Below, in pieces: positions 44,214-54,391 of a DNA stretch of 64,000 nucleotides. The DNA is from Triticum aestivum. Lineage: Eukaryota > Streptophyta > Magnoliopsida > Poales > Poaceae. How positions within the stretch are numbered: position 1 is the first letter of the stretch; every line of letters starts with the position of its first letter. The stretch covers positions 250,396,219-250,460,218 of the forward strand of contig NC_057804.1 in the NCBI RefSeq assembly GCF_018294505.1, read 5' to 3'. Below the pieces are notes generated by a model, which saw only the letters and a list, made by a program, of their open reading frames with translations, was not told where the DNA came from and did no database searches. Position numbers and translations under genes: made by a program.

Positions 44214-46212
44214 CAACACAAAACTTGTTCTAGTTTTGCGTTGTACCTTGAGTTCCTTGCTATCCGACTTATGTTATGCTCTACCTTGGAGTATTTCCAT
44301 CGTTTATGTCAAGAATGTCGTGAGAATTTCACCACCTCTTATGAATTATTGATGCAAGTAGTACTTCTCACCATAACCTTCCCTTCTTGGCCCTCGTGTT
44401 GATTCTAACCGGGATACCAACAAGTGTACAGTGCTACTTGGATTCTGTACTTCTAGCTACCCTATTGCTTTGAAGTTGATGGTCGATAGTTTGTTCTTAG
44501 ACTATAGGTTGTTGAACCACCATTCTAACGTTGATCATGCTACCTAAGCCCATCTTTTAGGTGCACCTTTCAACCAATGATTACTTGCGTATGTTTTCCT
44601 CAGGCATACATCATTATATCATTTGATCTGACAAATATTATCTCCTTGTTTACATTATTGAGGAGATCCATCTTTTTGGAAATCTCGATGAGTTGTCGCC
44701 AAGTCCATCCGCCACCTCCTCATCCTCTCCTTAGTTTAATGATGAACTCTTGTTCCGAACTCGCTTCCATAGTTCATTTCCCGAGAATCTTCGGTGTCAT
44801 CTCATCAATTTGTGTCGCACCTTTTCTCCTCGGGCATCCTGAGTCTAAGGGATCCTGACACCAATCAGATCCGAATCTCGGTCAGATATGAGGGTTGGAA
44901 CATATATCCAAGAGTTATAACATTGGTCTTTATATGACTCGGTAAGATGATGTCATGCCTAGGACACCTGGCCGGAGGACCTGTTGTTATAGTTTCCTTT
45001 TTTAGCAAGCTTAGCGATTCTTCCATGTGAAAATTGTAAGACTTATTCTACAAGTTATTCTTGATGGATCCTTTGTGTTTCCGAAGTCTGATCTTCACCT
45101 GATGACCATGTCAATGCTATCTTGAAGCATGTCTGTGGTACTCCGGTTTTCAATAAGAACATTTGAAGCGCAACGCTAAATTTTCATGATCAATTATCCA
45201 AACACCATTGTATGGGTAAACCTCATCAATCCCTTGCCCATTTTGTCTGAACGGTTACATACTTGGAGTCTTATCGTGTATATCATGCTCTGCTTGTCCA
45301 TGGGAAGGATATACCCTTGAAATATGTGTTTTAAACACACCTTCCATTGTTGTGTTTAACCTTTCTTGTAATCTATATGATCTAAGCAATAATATTCTTC
45401 TGCTTATGCAAATGCCATGGTGTACCATCCTATCTAGTGTAACCCTGTTACTATTGTTAATGACATTCCGGTAACCATCGATGGACAAGAACTTTGCCTT
45501 ATTGGTTCGCCTCGTTCAACGAGCAGGAAAATGGTTCTCTTCGTCCCTCGCCCTTGGTGCCAACATTGTTGCTGACATAACTGACAGGCTACCCTCAAAC
45601 GTGCCGTGTTATCATGACCATGCAAGATGTCACCGCTCCTTCTAGTTTTAACCCACATGGTGGGCCCATAACCCACAATTCCATAGGATCGAAACCTGAC
45701 TCTCCTGTACACCCTCCTGTTCACAAACCTATTCCTCGCGCGTGGCCTCGTACGTAATTCACGAGCCACCTCCCGAGAGATCATCAATTCTGGTATCAGA
45801 CACAATACTTATTCTCATTGCTCAAGACCCCTTCCACACTTTGTTCCAGACATCAAACGATTGTTTATCCACTTGAAACTTCTTACTGCACTTCTTGCTT
45901 GGCTTTCGATGTGTTTCATTTGACCAACTCAAGAGATACCCATGTGTTCATTCTTGGGATAACCCCGATGATTACCCCTTGTAGCCTTCTATCATCGTCA
46001 AGCTGCCCCTTATCTATTCGTAAGTACGATGGAGTTCATGAAGAAAGGCTGATGACTTCATCCCGATGACCTAGAGCAGAGAAATGAAGACCTCAACGTA
46101 ATGGATCAAACTCTTCGAGAAGACCAACCAAGAACAAGAACACTCGCTAGAATTTCGTAACCAGAACCTTCCGCCTTTACTCCGCCTCTTAAATCTCGGG
46201 AAAAGATTTCTT
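44214..46212. other. Internal domain of the long-LTR element, part 2, no coding domain seen
   Basis: Two kilobases with short frames only. It continues the interior interrupted at 36020 and runs to the polypurine tract. No pol motif is read. Confidence 0.55.
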
Positions 46213-46227
46213 GTAGTGGGGGAGATT
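46213..46227 (+). other. Polypurine tract of the long-LTR element
   Basis: GTAGTGGGGGAGATT, directly before the 3' LTR. It would prime plus-strand DNA synthesis. Confidence 0.85.
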
Positions 46228-47847
46228 TGTGACGCCCGGATAATTAAGCTATAGTGATCCCCGGTAAATGATGCCACGCCACCTCGGTTACTATTGTTAA
46301 TCTTGCGTTAGTTCAAAACCGGTTCAAATCTAAATTTGAATTAAAGTCAAACGATAAAAGTTTTCAAACATAAAAACTAAAATGTTCGGGTTGTGCCAAA
46401 TAACGCGTAACTAATTATGGTGAAGAAACCACACTTTCGTAAAGAATTCAAATACACTAAAAGAATTAAAACAGTAGTGAAAACAATTAAACAAATGCCT
46501 ATTGAAATTTATGAAATATTAAAACTATTTTATTATGGGTTAAGAATTAGTCTGACAGTAGTTTGTTTATAAATACAAATTTAGGTACTAGTGGTAATTT
46601 TTATAAAACTAAAAGTAAAAGAAACTAGAAATAAATTAGAAAAGAAAATAAGAAAAAGGAGAAGAGAAAACGGTAAACAAAAAAAGGCAAAGCCCCCTCT
46701 CCCTGGGCCGAATGGCGCAACTGGCCATCCAGACCACCAGGAGGCCCACCCCATCCCCCCTTATTCCCCCGAAACTCTAACCCCTCCCCCAGTCGCCCCA
46801 CTTCCCCCCACTCATCCACGTCTCTTCCCCCTCTCCTCTCGATCCCATCTGGATCAGGGAGGGGCTCAACCGCGCCGCGCCGACCGCACCGACCCCGCTG
46901 CCGCCTGGACCTTGCCGGAACGCACCCTCGCTGGACCGTCTCCCCGTCTCCGTCGCGCTTCCCCGACATCCTCCTCGACCCCCACTGCCCGGTGCCCTGC
47001 AACCCCTCATGAGGCCCCCTCCTCCTCTGCCTCGCTCCCGCCGCGCACCGGACGGGCTCACGGCCGCGATTTCGGCCCGCGCACGCGCGCGCCCACGCCG
47101 TCCCGAACGCACTCGCCGCCCCCAGCAGCTGTTGTCATTGCTTATCGGCGCCGCGCCCTTGGGCACCCCATACGTGTCAGTGCCTCACACTGCACACGCC
47201 CTAGCCCATCTGGCCGCACCCCTTCCCCTCACCCCGCTCCTGCAGCCTCCTGCGGTTGCCGACGCTGTACGTGCTCGTCGTCCGCCCCATCGCACCCGCG
47301 CCACTGGCCGTCGTCGCTCCAGCCAGCCAGCACCCGGCCCCGCCGCGCCATTGCTCCAGCCGTAGCCACGGTGCCTATCTCCGCCCGCTCCGCCCTGCCG
47401 CCCCCTGCCCTCTGCTTCTCCTGCCCCGGCCTCTGCGTGCCTGCACCATCTACAGCTGCTCGCCAATTGCCGCTTCGGCCACCTGGCCGGCGTCGTGGCC
47501 TCCGGCCTTACCCTGCTCCTTGCCGGGTCCGCTCGGCCCTGGGCGTGCGCCCGCTCGTGCTGCGGCTTTGCCCGCGCCTGCCTGCCCGTATGCCCGCTAA
47601 GGCCCCTGGTGCTAATGACATGTGGGACCTAGCCCCTTGAATGTTTTTTTTAAATTATTTAATTAGTTAGTTAATTAAATTAATTAACTTAATTAATCCT
47701 GATTAGTTAACTAATTAAACCTAATAAATCTACTAATAAAAGTAACTAATGTTGATTAGTTATCAGTCAGTGACAGTGGGGCCCTCCTGTCAGTTTGACC
47801 CAGTCAATGGTCAGAGTTGACCGCTGACGTCATGCTGACATCGTGCT

Positions 47848-49194
47848 GACACAATATATAATTTTGAATTAAAATAATTTTAGAAATTGCTTTTAAACTT
47901 TGAAAATTAATATCAAATACACAGTAGCTCGGATGAAAATACTTTGTATATGAAAGTTACTCAAAACAACGAGACGAAACTGAATATGCGGTCCGTTTGT
48001 CAGCCACACGTCCCTAGCATAGCAAACGTGCAACATTTCACCTCCGGTTCATCTGTCCGAAAACGCGAAACACCGGGGATACTTTCCCAAATGTTTCCCC
48101 CCTTCGCCGGTATCACCTACTACTGCGTTAGGTCACCCGTAGCACCGCGTATTGCCTTGATATGTTTTGTGATGTTGTGTTTGCTCCATAGTTACTGTTT
48201 CTCCCCCCTCTTCTTCGGTAGACTACGAGACTGGCGTCGCTGCTGCCCCGGTCGACTAAGGAGTTGACGACCCCTCCTTGCCAGAGCAACCAGGCAAGCA
48301 CCCCCCTTGATCACCAGATATCGCCTATTCCTTCCCTCTACTGCTTGCATTAGAGCAGTGTAGCATCTTACTGGTTTTGGTTAATCCTATTCTGTTGCAT
48401 AGCCTGTCATTGTTGCTACAGTTGTTGATACCTTACTTGCAGTCCTAAATTCTTAGTATAGGATGCTAGTTTACCATCAGTGGCCCTACATTCTTGTTCG
48501 TCTGCCATGCTATACTATCGGACACAATATATAATTTTGAATTAAAATAATTTTAGAAATTACTTTTAAACTTTGAAAATTAATATCAAATAAACCGTAG
48601 CTCGGATGAAAATACTTTGTACATGAAAGTTGCTCAGAACAACGAGACGAAACCGAATATGTGGTCCATTTGTCAGCCACACGTCCCTAGCATAGTGAAC
48701 ATGCAACATTTCACCTCTGGTTCATCTGTCCGAAAACGCGAAACACCGGGGATACTTTCCCGGATGTTTCCCCTCTTCGCCAGTGTCACCTACTACTATG
48801 TTAGGTCACCCGTAGCACCGCGTATTGCCTTGTTATGTTTTGTGATGCTATGTTTGCTCTGTAGATACTGTTTCTTCCCCCCTCTTCTTCGGTAGACTAC
48901 GAGACTGAGGCCGCTGCTGCCCTGGTCGACTAAGGAGTTAACGACCCCTCCTTGCCAGAGCAACCAGGCAAGCACCCCCCTTGATCACCAAATATCGCCT
49001 ATTCCTTCCCTCTACTGCTTGCATTAGAGCAGTGTAGCATCTTACTGTTTTTGGTTAATCCTATTCTGTTGCATAGCCTATCATTGTTGCTACAGTTGTT
49101 GATACCTTACTTGCAATCCTAAATTCTTAGTATAGGATCCTAGTTTACCATCAGTGGCCCTACATTCTTGTTCGTCTGCCATGCTATACTATCG
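47848..49194 (+). repeat. 673-bp tandem duplication in the 3' LTR
   Basis: Both units (47848-48520 and 48521-49194) start GACACAATATATAATTTTG and end at TATACTATCG. They differ by scattered substitutions. Neither the 5' LTR nor the solo LTR has it, so it arose after insertion. Both units share the TAA in exon A, so that stop came before the duplication. Confidence 0.92.
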
Positions 49195-49196
49195 GG

Positions 49197-49223
49197 CCGT
49201 GATCACTCGGGAGGTGATCACGG
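49197..49223 (+). repeat. Palindrome in 3' LTR
   Basis: CCGTGATCAC, 7-base loop, GTGATCACGG, as in the other LTRs. Confidence 0.85.
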
Positions 49224-50660
49224 GTATATACTATACACACATGCATACTGTTCAGGTGGTGACTAAAGTCGGGTCCTCTCGTAGAGTACCGCGAGTGATT
49301 CTCGGATTGGGGGTTGAAAGGACATTTGTCCCGACGGCCCTTTGTGTGGATCTTTGTGGCGGAGCGACAGGGCAGGTTGAGACCACCTAGGTGAGAGGTG
49401 GTCCTAGCCCTGGTCAGCGTCTGCAGTTACTTGAAAATAACACGATTAACGAGATCTTGGTATTTGATCTGAGTTTGGCCACTGGCCTATACGCACTAAC
49501 CAACTACGCGGGAACAATTATGGGCACTCGACGTCGTGGTATCAGCCGAAGCCTTCTTGACGTTAATGACTGAGCAGCGCACGCCGGATTGGACTGGAAT
49601 GCCTGCTCTTGTATTAGGGAGGCTAGGTCTGCTTCCGGACGCCCACGCAACATGCAGGTGGGCAATGGGTGATGGCCCAGACCCCTGCGTGCTTAGGATT
49701 TAGACCGGCATGCTGACCTCTCTGTTGTGCCTAGGTAGGGCTGTGACGGGTTGATCTTCTGACACTGGGCATGACCCAGGAAAGTGTGTCCGTCCAGAGG
49801 GATGGAGCGTGTTGGGAAATGTGGTGCACCCCTGTAGGGAAGTTTATCTATTTGAATCGCTGTGTCCCTCGGTAAAAGGACGACCCAGAGTTGTACCTTG
49901 ATCTTATGACAACTAGAACCGGATACTTAATAAAACACACCCAGACAAGTTCCTGAAACATCTCGGTGATCGCTTTCCCATAGGGCGACGAGGGGAGGAT
50001 CGCCGGGTAGGATTATGCTATGCGATGATACTTGGTGAACTTACCATCTACTCTCTTCTACATGCTGCAAGATGGAGGCTGCCAGAAGCGTAGTCTTCGA
50101 TAGGACTAGCTATCCCCCTCTTATTCTGGCATTCTGCAGTTCAGTCCATCGATATTGCCTCTTTACACATATACCCATGCATATGTAGTGTAGATCCTTG
50201 CTTGCGAGTACTTTGGATGAATAATTATGGTTGCTTTGCTTCCCCTTTCCCTCTTCTTCTTTCCATTCTGCTCGGATGTCGCAACCAGTTGCTGGAGCCC
50301 AGGAGCCAGACGCCACCATCGATGACGACCCCTACTACACCGAGGGTGCCTACTACTACGTTTAGACCGCTGACGACCAGGAGTAGTTTAGGAGGATTCC
50401 AGGCAGGAGGCCTGCGCCTCTTTCGATCTGTATCCCAGTTTGTGCTAGCCATCTTATGGCAACTCGTTTAACTTATGTCTGTGCTCAGTTATTGTTGCTT
50501 CCGCTGACTTGTTTATGTTCAGGCACTTGTATTTGAGCCCTCAAGGCCCCTGGCTTGTAATATGATGCTTGTATGACTTATTTTACTTTTAGAGTTGTGT
50601 TGTGATATCTTCCCGTGTGTCCCTGATCTTGATCGTACACATTTGCATGCATGATTAGTG

Positions 50661-51090
50661 ATGCTGCTCTAGTAGGACGTCTCGCCATGATGACGCTTGG
50701 TAGACGGTTCCTCCGCCATTATCCTCCTCTAGCAACTGTTGGCTTGGAAGAGAGATGTTTCTGGGTTGTTTCTAGTGGAGATTGAAGCGACAATGGTGGT
50801 TCTCGTAATGAGGCAGAGATGGAAGACAATGGGTTATTTCCAGGGTGTGGATGGGGATGTGTGGGAGGTAGTTCATTGGGGACGTGGGTGTAGTGGTCTT
50901 GGGGCGCTGTTGTAGTCCGTCGTGGCAACCATGGGTGGCGCGTGCGGTGGCCTGGAAGAACCAACCGTCCAAGCCAATTTCTTTGCCAGGGTATTTACTG
51001 GTCGCACTGGCGAGTCTTATCAAGCTGTACTTATCAGCTGCTTATCCCACTTGCACGTCTCAGGGTCGGTGATGATGGCATTTTGTACTG
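50661..51090 (-). pseudogene. 5' fragment of a 3'-5' exonuclease gene paralogue
   Basis: This segment is homologous, at roughly 75-80 percent by eye, to 54330-54780. That is the first about 20 codons and the upstream region of the exonuclease pseudogene at 53050-54391. On the minus strand it opens MAEEPSTKRHHGETSY and then has a stop. The rest of the gene is missing: the break at 50660/50661 coincides with the lost end of the long LTR, so one deletion may have removed both. It has no coding capacity. Confidence 0.7.
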
Positions 51091-51850
51091 TTTTAAGTGA
51101 CTTACTTTGTTATGTTTTCAGTGTGGAGTTTAAGTCTTATTTTTGCATTGAAGTCTTATACACTAGTTGAACTGAAAACTTTTTTCACTGCACTACGAGT
51201 TGTTTCTCAAAACTGAGACTTATTTTTTTTTCATCTGTCCCAACCTAAGTTAGGCCTTTATAGTTTTTGTACTCTCTTTTTAGTGTACTTATGGTTTACA
51301 TTGTGGGTACTGAATTGTAATTTCATACAACGTAAAGTTTTGAAAATTGGTGTCATAGTGGTGTGTGTATGTAGTGTGAGTGGCCTGATTTTATAGTACT
51401 AATGTCATATGTATGTTTGAACTGAGTTTTTCTGGGATTGAGATTATTTAGATGAAATCGTTAGTTGAGGTCTAGTCAGATTCTATGTAAATAAGAAATT
51501 TAGCAGAATTGACAAACAATATCTATTTGAACTTCTTGCATTATAGAAGTTGAACTTGAAAGTAAAGTTTAATTCGCTGGTTTAAATTATGTACATTTAA
51601 CAAATAGCCTATTAAGTTCTCCGCTTTTTAAAGCTTCATTCTTTTCGTATCGTATTTTCTTTTCCTTTTTCATCATCCGTGGTGTAGAGCTAATGTTTTT
51701 ATTTTTAGATTTAAATTATTGCCTGCGAACAAGTATTTGAACTTCTCTATAATCAGTTTTCAAACTTTTGTTGTAATTTATTTTTCTTTGCCCCACACTC
51801 TGCTTTATTCAATGGGGCGTATGGGTGGGGTGTTTGGAGACGAGGGAGGC
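51091..51850. other. AT-rich DNA, no gene seen
   Basis: Short frames only, with several T-rich runs. It connects the exonuclease fragment to the snRNA-type promoter. Confidence 0.5.
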
Positions 51851-51928
51851 TATTGGGCCCTTTTCCAGCCGAAATGGCCCTCGCGGGCGATTATGAGGAC
51901 TGTTGGGTGCGTGTGCGGTCTGGGTTTA

Positions 51929-51971
51929 GTCCCACATCGCTAAGCGAGGGGGCTCTCGACCTATTTATAAG
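51929..51971 (+). promoter_or_regulatory. snRNA-type promoter: USE and TATA box at Pol III spacing
   Basis: GTCCCACATCG at 51929-51939 matches the plant upstream sequence element RTCCCACATCG exactly. TTTATAAG follows at 51964, leaving 24 bases between them. In plants this short spacing marks Pol III genes such as U6 and U3; about ten bases more marks Pol II snRNA genes. TGGGCC near 51855 matches the inverse of the monocot-specific promoter element RGCCCR. Confidence 0.65.
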
Positions 51972-51993
51972 CGTTACCAAGTCCTACTGGTCG

Positions 51994-52180
51994 AACTCCT
52001 CTGAATACTTACCTGAGTGCTTATACATGACACTCGCTCTCTTTCATGACCTGTGGGCCCTGGTCGACTGGCCCTGCATTGTGCCGATTACTAGGGATTC
52101 GCCAACAGTTTCGCCATGGGCTCGAGTTCAAGTGTCTTCCTGCGCTAAGGCCTGCCTGTCTTTGGGTGGTCAATTTTTTT
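51994..52180 (+). ncRNA. Candidate Pol III transcript of unknown kind
   Basis: By the usual distance from the TATA box (about 30 bases), transcription would begin near 51994. The first run of seven T, a Pol III terminator, is at 52174-52180, giving about 185 nt. It is not U6, U3, U6atac, 7SL or MRP by the motifs I know, and no telomere template (CTAAACCC) is present. It contains ATACTTACCTG (52005-52015), identical to the first 11 nt of U1 snRNA, but nothing else of U1. A decayed snRNA gene or an unrelated use of this promoter are alternatives. Confidence 0.35.
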
Positions 52181-53049
52181 GTTTGAATCTAGTACTTGAC
52201 TCCACAAGTAATGTGGACTGATAGTTATGTTGTAGTTCTTGTGAGTCTTCTCGAACTGTTCTTTTTTTTTTCATTGAGTTTTTGCCTTCTTTTTTTGTTT
52301 TGCTGTGGTGATTATTCTCAAGGGTATTCTGGTATTATTTTTTTATCACTATAGTACGTGCGTGTAAAATAAGTTTTACTGAGAGTTCATTTGTAGTAGC
52401 ACTTCTGTGCTTAGTCTGACATTTTTTTGAGGGATTGTGAACTGATGCTACTTTGTACTTTTTATATTAGTAAATATGTACTGTCCGTTCAAGCGTACTG
52501 GTACTGTCATTCTTAGTCTGCCAGTGACCAATATAAGTGTGTGTTGATGCTTCTTAACTTTTCTGTTATAATACTTGCTAATTTTCCAGCAGCTACATAT
52601 GGATGAGAACAGTACGTGAAGTACTAAGATTTTTTGCTTCAACTTTTGAAGCGTTGTTAAGCAACTCAAATTGTACCGATTGTTTTCAACATTATGTTTT
52701 CCATACAATGCTGAATCGGAACTACACATGGAACATCCTTGTGTGAGTAGTTTCTTCATAACTAGTACCGAAGAGCAGCCACAAAGTTCCATTCACAAGC
52801 TACTTTGAATTTGAAATGATTTATAAACAAAATATGAAGCTACCAAATGAGATAAGAAAACAATGTACTTAATGACATAAGAAAACTTGTTCAACCATGA
52901 CAAACACGACATAAGCAAACTGTTTCAACCCTGACACACAAGACGTAAGCAAACTGGTTTAAAAGGCAAGCACAATTGCAAGCAACACGAAGGCATACTT
53001 CGATGTCTCTTCATCCCACGTAGTGGCAGTTGTAGTAGGGGTCAGCTTC
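52181..53049. other. AT-rich DNA and exonuclease 3' flank
   Basis: No gene is seen up to 53049. At about 52880-52965 a unit of roughly 35-40 bases (GACATAAGCAAACTG-type) is repeated about twice. The region directly downstream of the exonuclease stop on the minus strand (53049 leftwards) would be its 3' untranslated part. Confidence 0.5.
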
Positions 53050-54391
53050 CTACTCTTTTGAAATTTCTAGACCTGTGGAGATGTTGTCGATTATCTTCCA
53101 TGTCTTATAGGTGGCGTACGCATCTATCACTGCATAGTCGATGAGGTAATTTGGCAACGGGCTGATCCCCAACAGTTTATGGTCTTCCTTCCGATCGATC
53201 TTCTTCTTCATGTCTTTTTAGAATGGGTGGATGACGATGGCTGTAACATCAGCCAAGGAATCGTACTCTTTTCTGGTGTATGGAACTCTCCAGTTGCGCT
53301 GAATGTCGATGTACTTGTTGGGGTTGATCTCCAAACCAGACATCTTCAGCTTCTCCTTGTCACCTTGAATTCTAAAACCGGCAAAGGTGAACAACTTCTC
53401 ATGCTTCAGCATGTCGTTGAGGTGCTTACGCCTGCAAGGGGAGAGACATATTGAAGATTAGTATTATTTTTTATGTTGGAATTCTTTAGTTTTTTTGTTT
53501 TACAAGTGATGAATCCATGAAGTAGATGCTTATATAGTATAATTAATGGATGAACGTAGTTCAGAAACTAGTAAACAAAGTTCTGAAACTAAATTCAAGT
53601 ACACCATGTTATTTTTCTTTTTGGAATATACATTTTGAGTAAATGATCTATGTGCTTCTTTAGTACTAGTTTAGTTTACTTTTGTTGAATAGAAAAACAC
53701 ATACCAGTGCTTCACCAAGTTCTTATTTTTTTTCCTGATGAAAATAACACCAGACCAAGTTCAGAAACTACTTCACTACATCAAGTTCAAATACATCTTT
53801 TAATACATCCAGTGCAGAAACTACCCTATTGGATCAAGATCAGAAACTACACTACTATATCAAGTCTAGTGCATCAGGTTCAAAATATATTATAGTGCAT
53901 CTACTTTGGGGAACTGCACTAGTGCATCCACTTTCACAAACTAGAGTAGTACATCTAGTTGGGAAACAAGTTCAATGAAATTTTGAGGAAACAATACTAA
54001 TTAAACAGATGAACCAAATATGGCAAATGAGTAGGATGGTTCACCATTTTGTGGCCGCTGCGATGTGGTACACAAGGCAGAGTTCCTCCAGGCATAGCTG
54101 CAGAACTGGTGCTCTCTGCGGAGGTTCATATTCCCTGGTATAGTCCACATCAACACCAATGAACCTAGGATACAAGCCGCCAGCCTTCCTCCAGAGTCTG
54201 CTGATCATCTCATTGGCCTTGTTTGGTTCGCTGGTGCAGACGACCTCCAACGTCTTCTTGCCCTGGAGCTCAACCCCTATGAGGGTTTGGGTGTACTCGT
54301 GCTTCTCGCCGGGGACGTGAATGTCGTCGAGGTTGCTGCTCTGGTCGGACGTCTCGGCGCACTGACGCTTGGCAGACGGTTCCTCTGCCAT
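53050..54391 (-). pseudogene. 3'-5' exonuclease (WRN exonuclease-like, DEDDy), two exons, one stop
   Basis: This family trims DNA or RNA from 3' ends. Exon 1 (54391-54045) starts MAEEPSAKRQC and reaches RFIGVDVDYTREYEPP and LCLVYHIAAATK. Exon 2 (53431-53050) continues KHLNDMLKHEKLFTFAGF. GT-AG ends and phase fit, giving 242 residues. The metal-binding set is readable: Asp81, then Asp83 where Glu is usual, Asp140 (GFRIQGDKEKL), and Tyr215 with Asp219 (YAVIDAYATYKTW). A TAA at 53220-53218 (codon 187, after VIHPF, where Tyr is usual) cuts off the last active-site residues. Few other lesions are seen, so the loss may be recent, or the locus may be a captured copy. A paralogous 5' fragment lies at 50661-51090. 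Confidence 0.8.
53740..53960. repeat. Degenerate short repeat in the exonuclease intron
   Basis: Units of about 25-35 bases with CAGAAACTAC and TACATCAAG or GTGCATC recur with strong divergence between the two exonuclease exons. Confidence 0.6.

Larger units (their letters stand above)
30157..50660 (+). mobile_element. Long-LTR (LARD-like) retrotransposon, plus orientation, with nested Tat element
   Basis: The 5' LTR (30157-33867) is followed by a primer-binding site. The 3' LTR (46228-50660) is preceded by a polypurine tract, which fixes the plus orientation. After removal of the nested element (36021-44208 and one GCTCC) the interior is about 4.2 kb. I find no gag, protease, polymerase or integrase in it, which matches large retrotransposon derivatives (LARDs) that are moved by related elements. 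The two LTRs differ visibly (about 10 percent over one 110-base stretch counted by hand), so the insertion is old. The last 24 or so bases of the 3' LTR and the right target duplication are lost. Confidence 0.8.
46228..50660 (+). repeat. 3' LTR of the long-LTR element, with internal duplication, end missing
   Basis: 4,433 bp, starting TGTGACGCCCGG. It is longer than the 5' LTR because of a 673-bp tandem duplication (47848-49194). The final GGGGGCGTCACA part is missing: homology stops at GATTAGTG (50660), and a fragment of an exonuclease gene follows. It carries the GC-rich island (46690-47640), and its version of the two-exon acidic frame is closed by stops. Confidence 0.85.

Noticed and set aside
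46591..47640. Long plus-strand frame of 349 codons in the 3' LTR
   Set aside because: It starts inside AT-rich LTR sequence and runs through the GC island. No conserved domain is present, and the frame is not kept in the 5' LTR or the solo LTR.
51994..52180. U1, U6, U3, 7SL, MRP or telomerase RNA gene
   Set aside because: The promoter fits this class, but the transcript lacks the conserved cores of these RNAs. Only an 11-base U1-like string is present, at the wrong distance, so no name was assigned.
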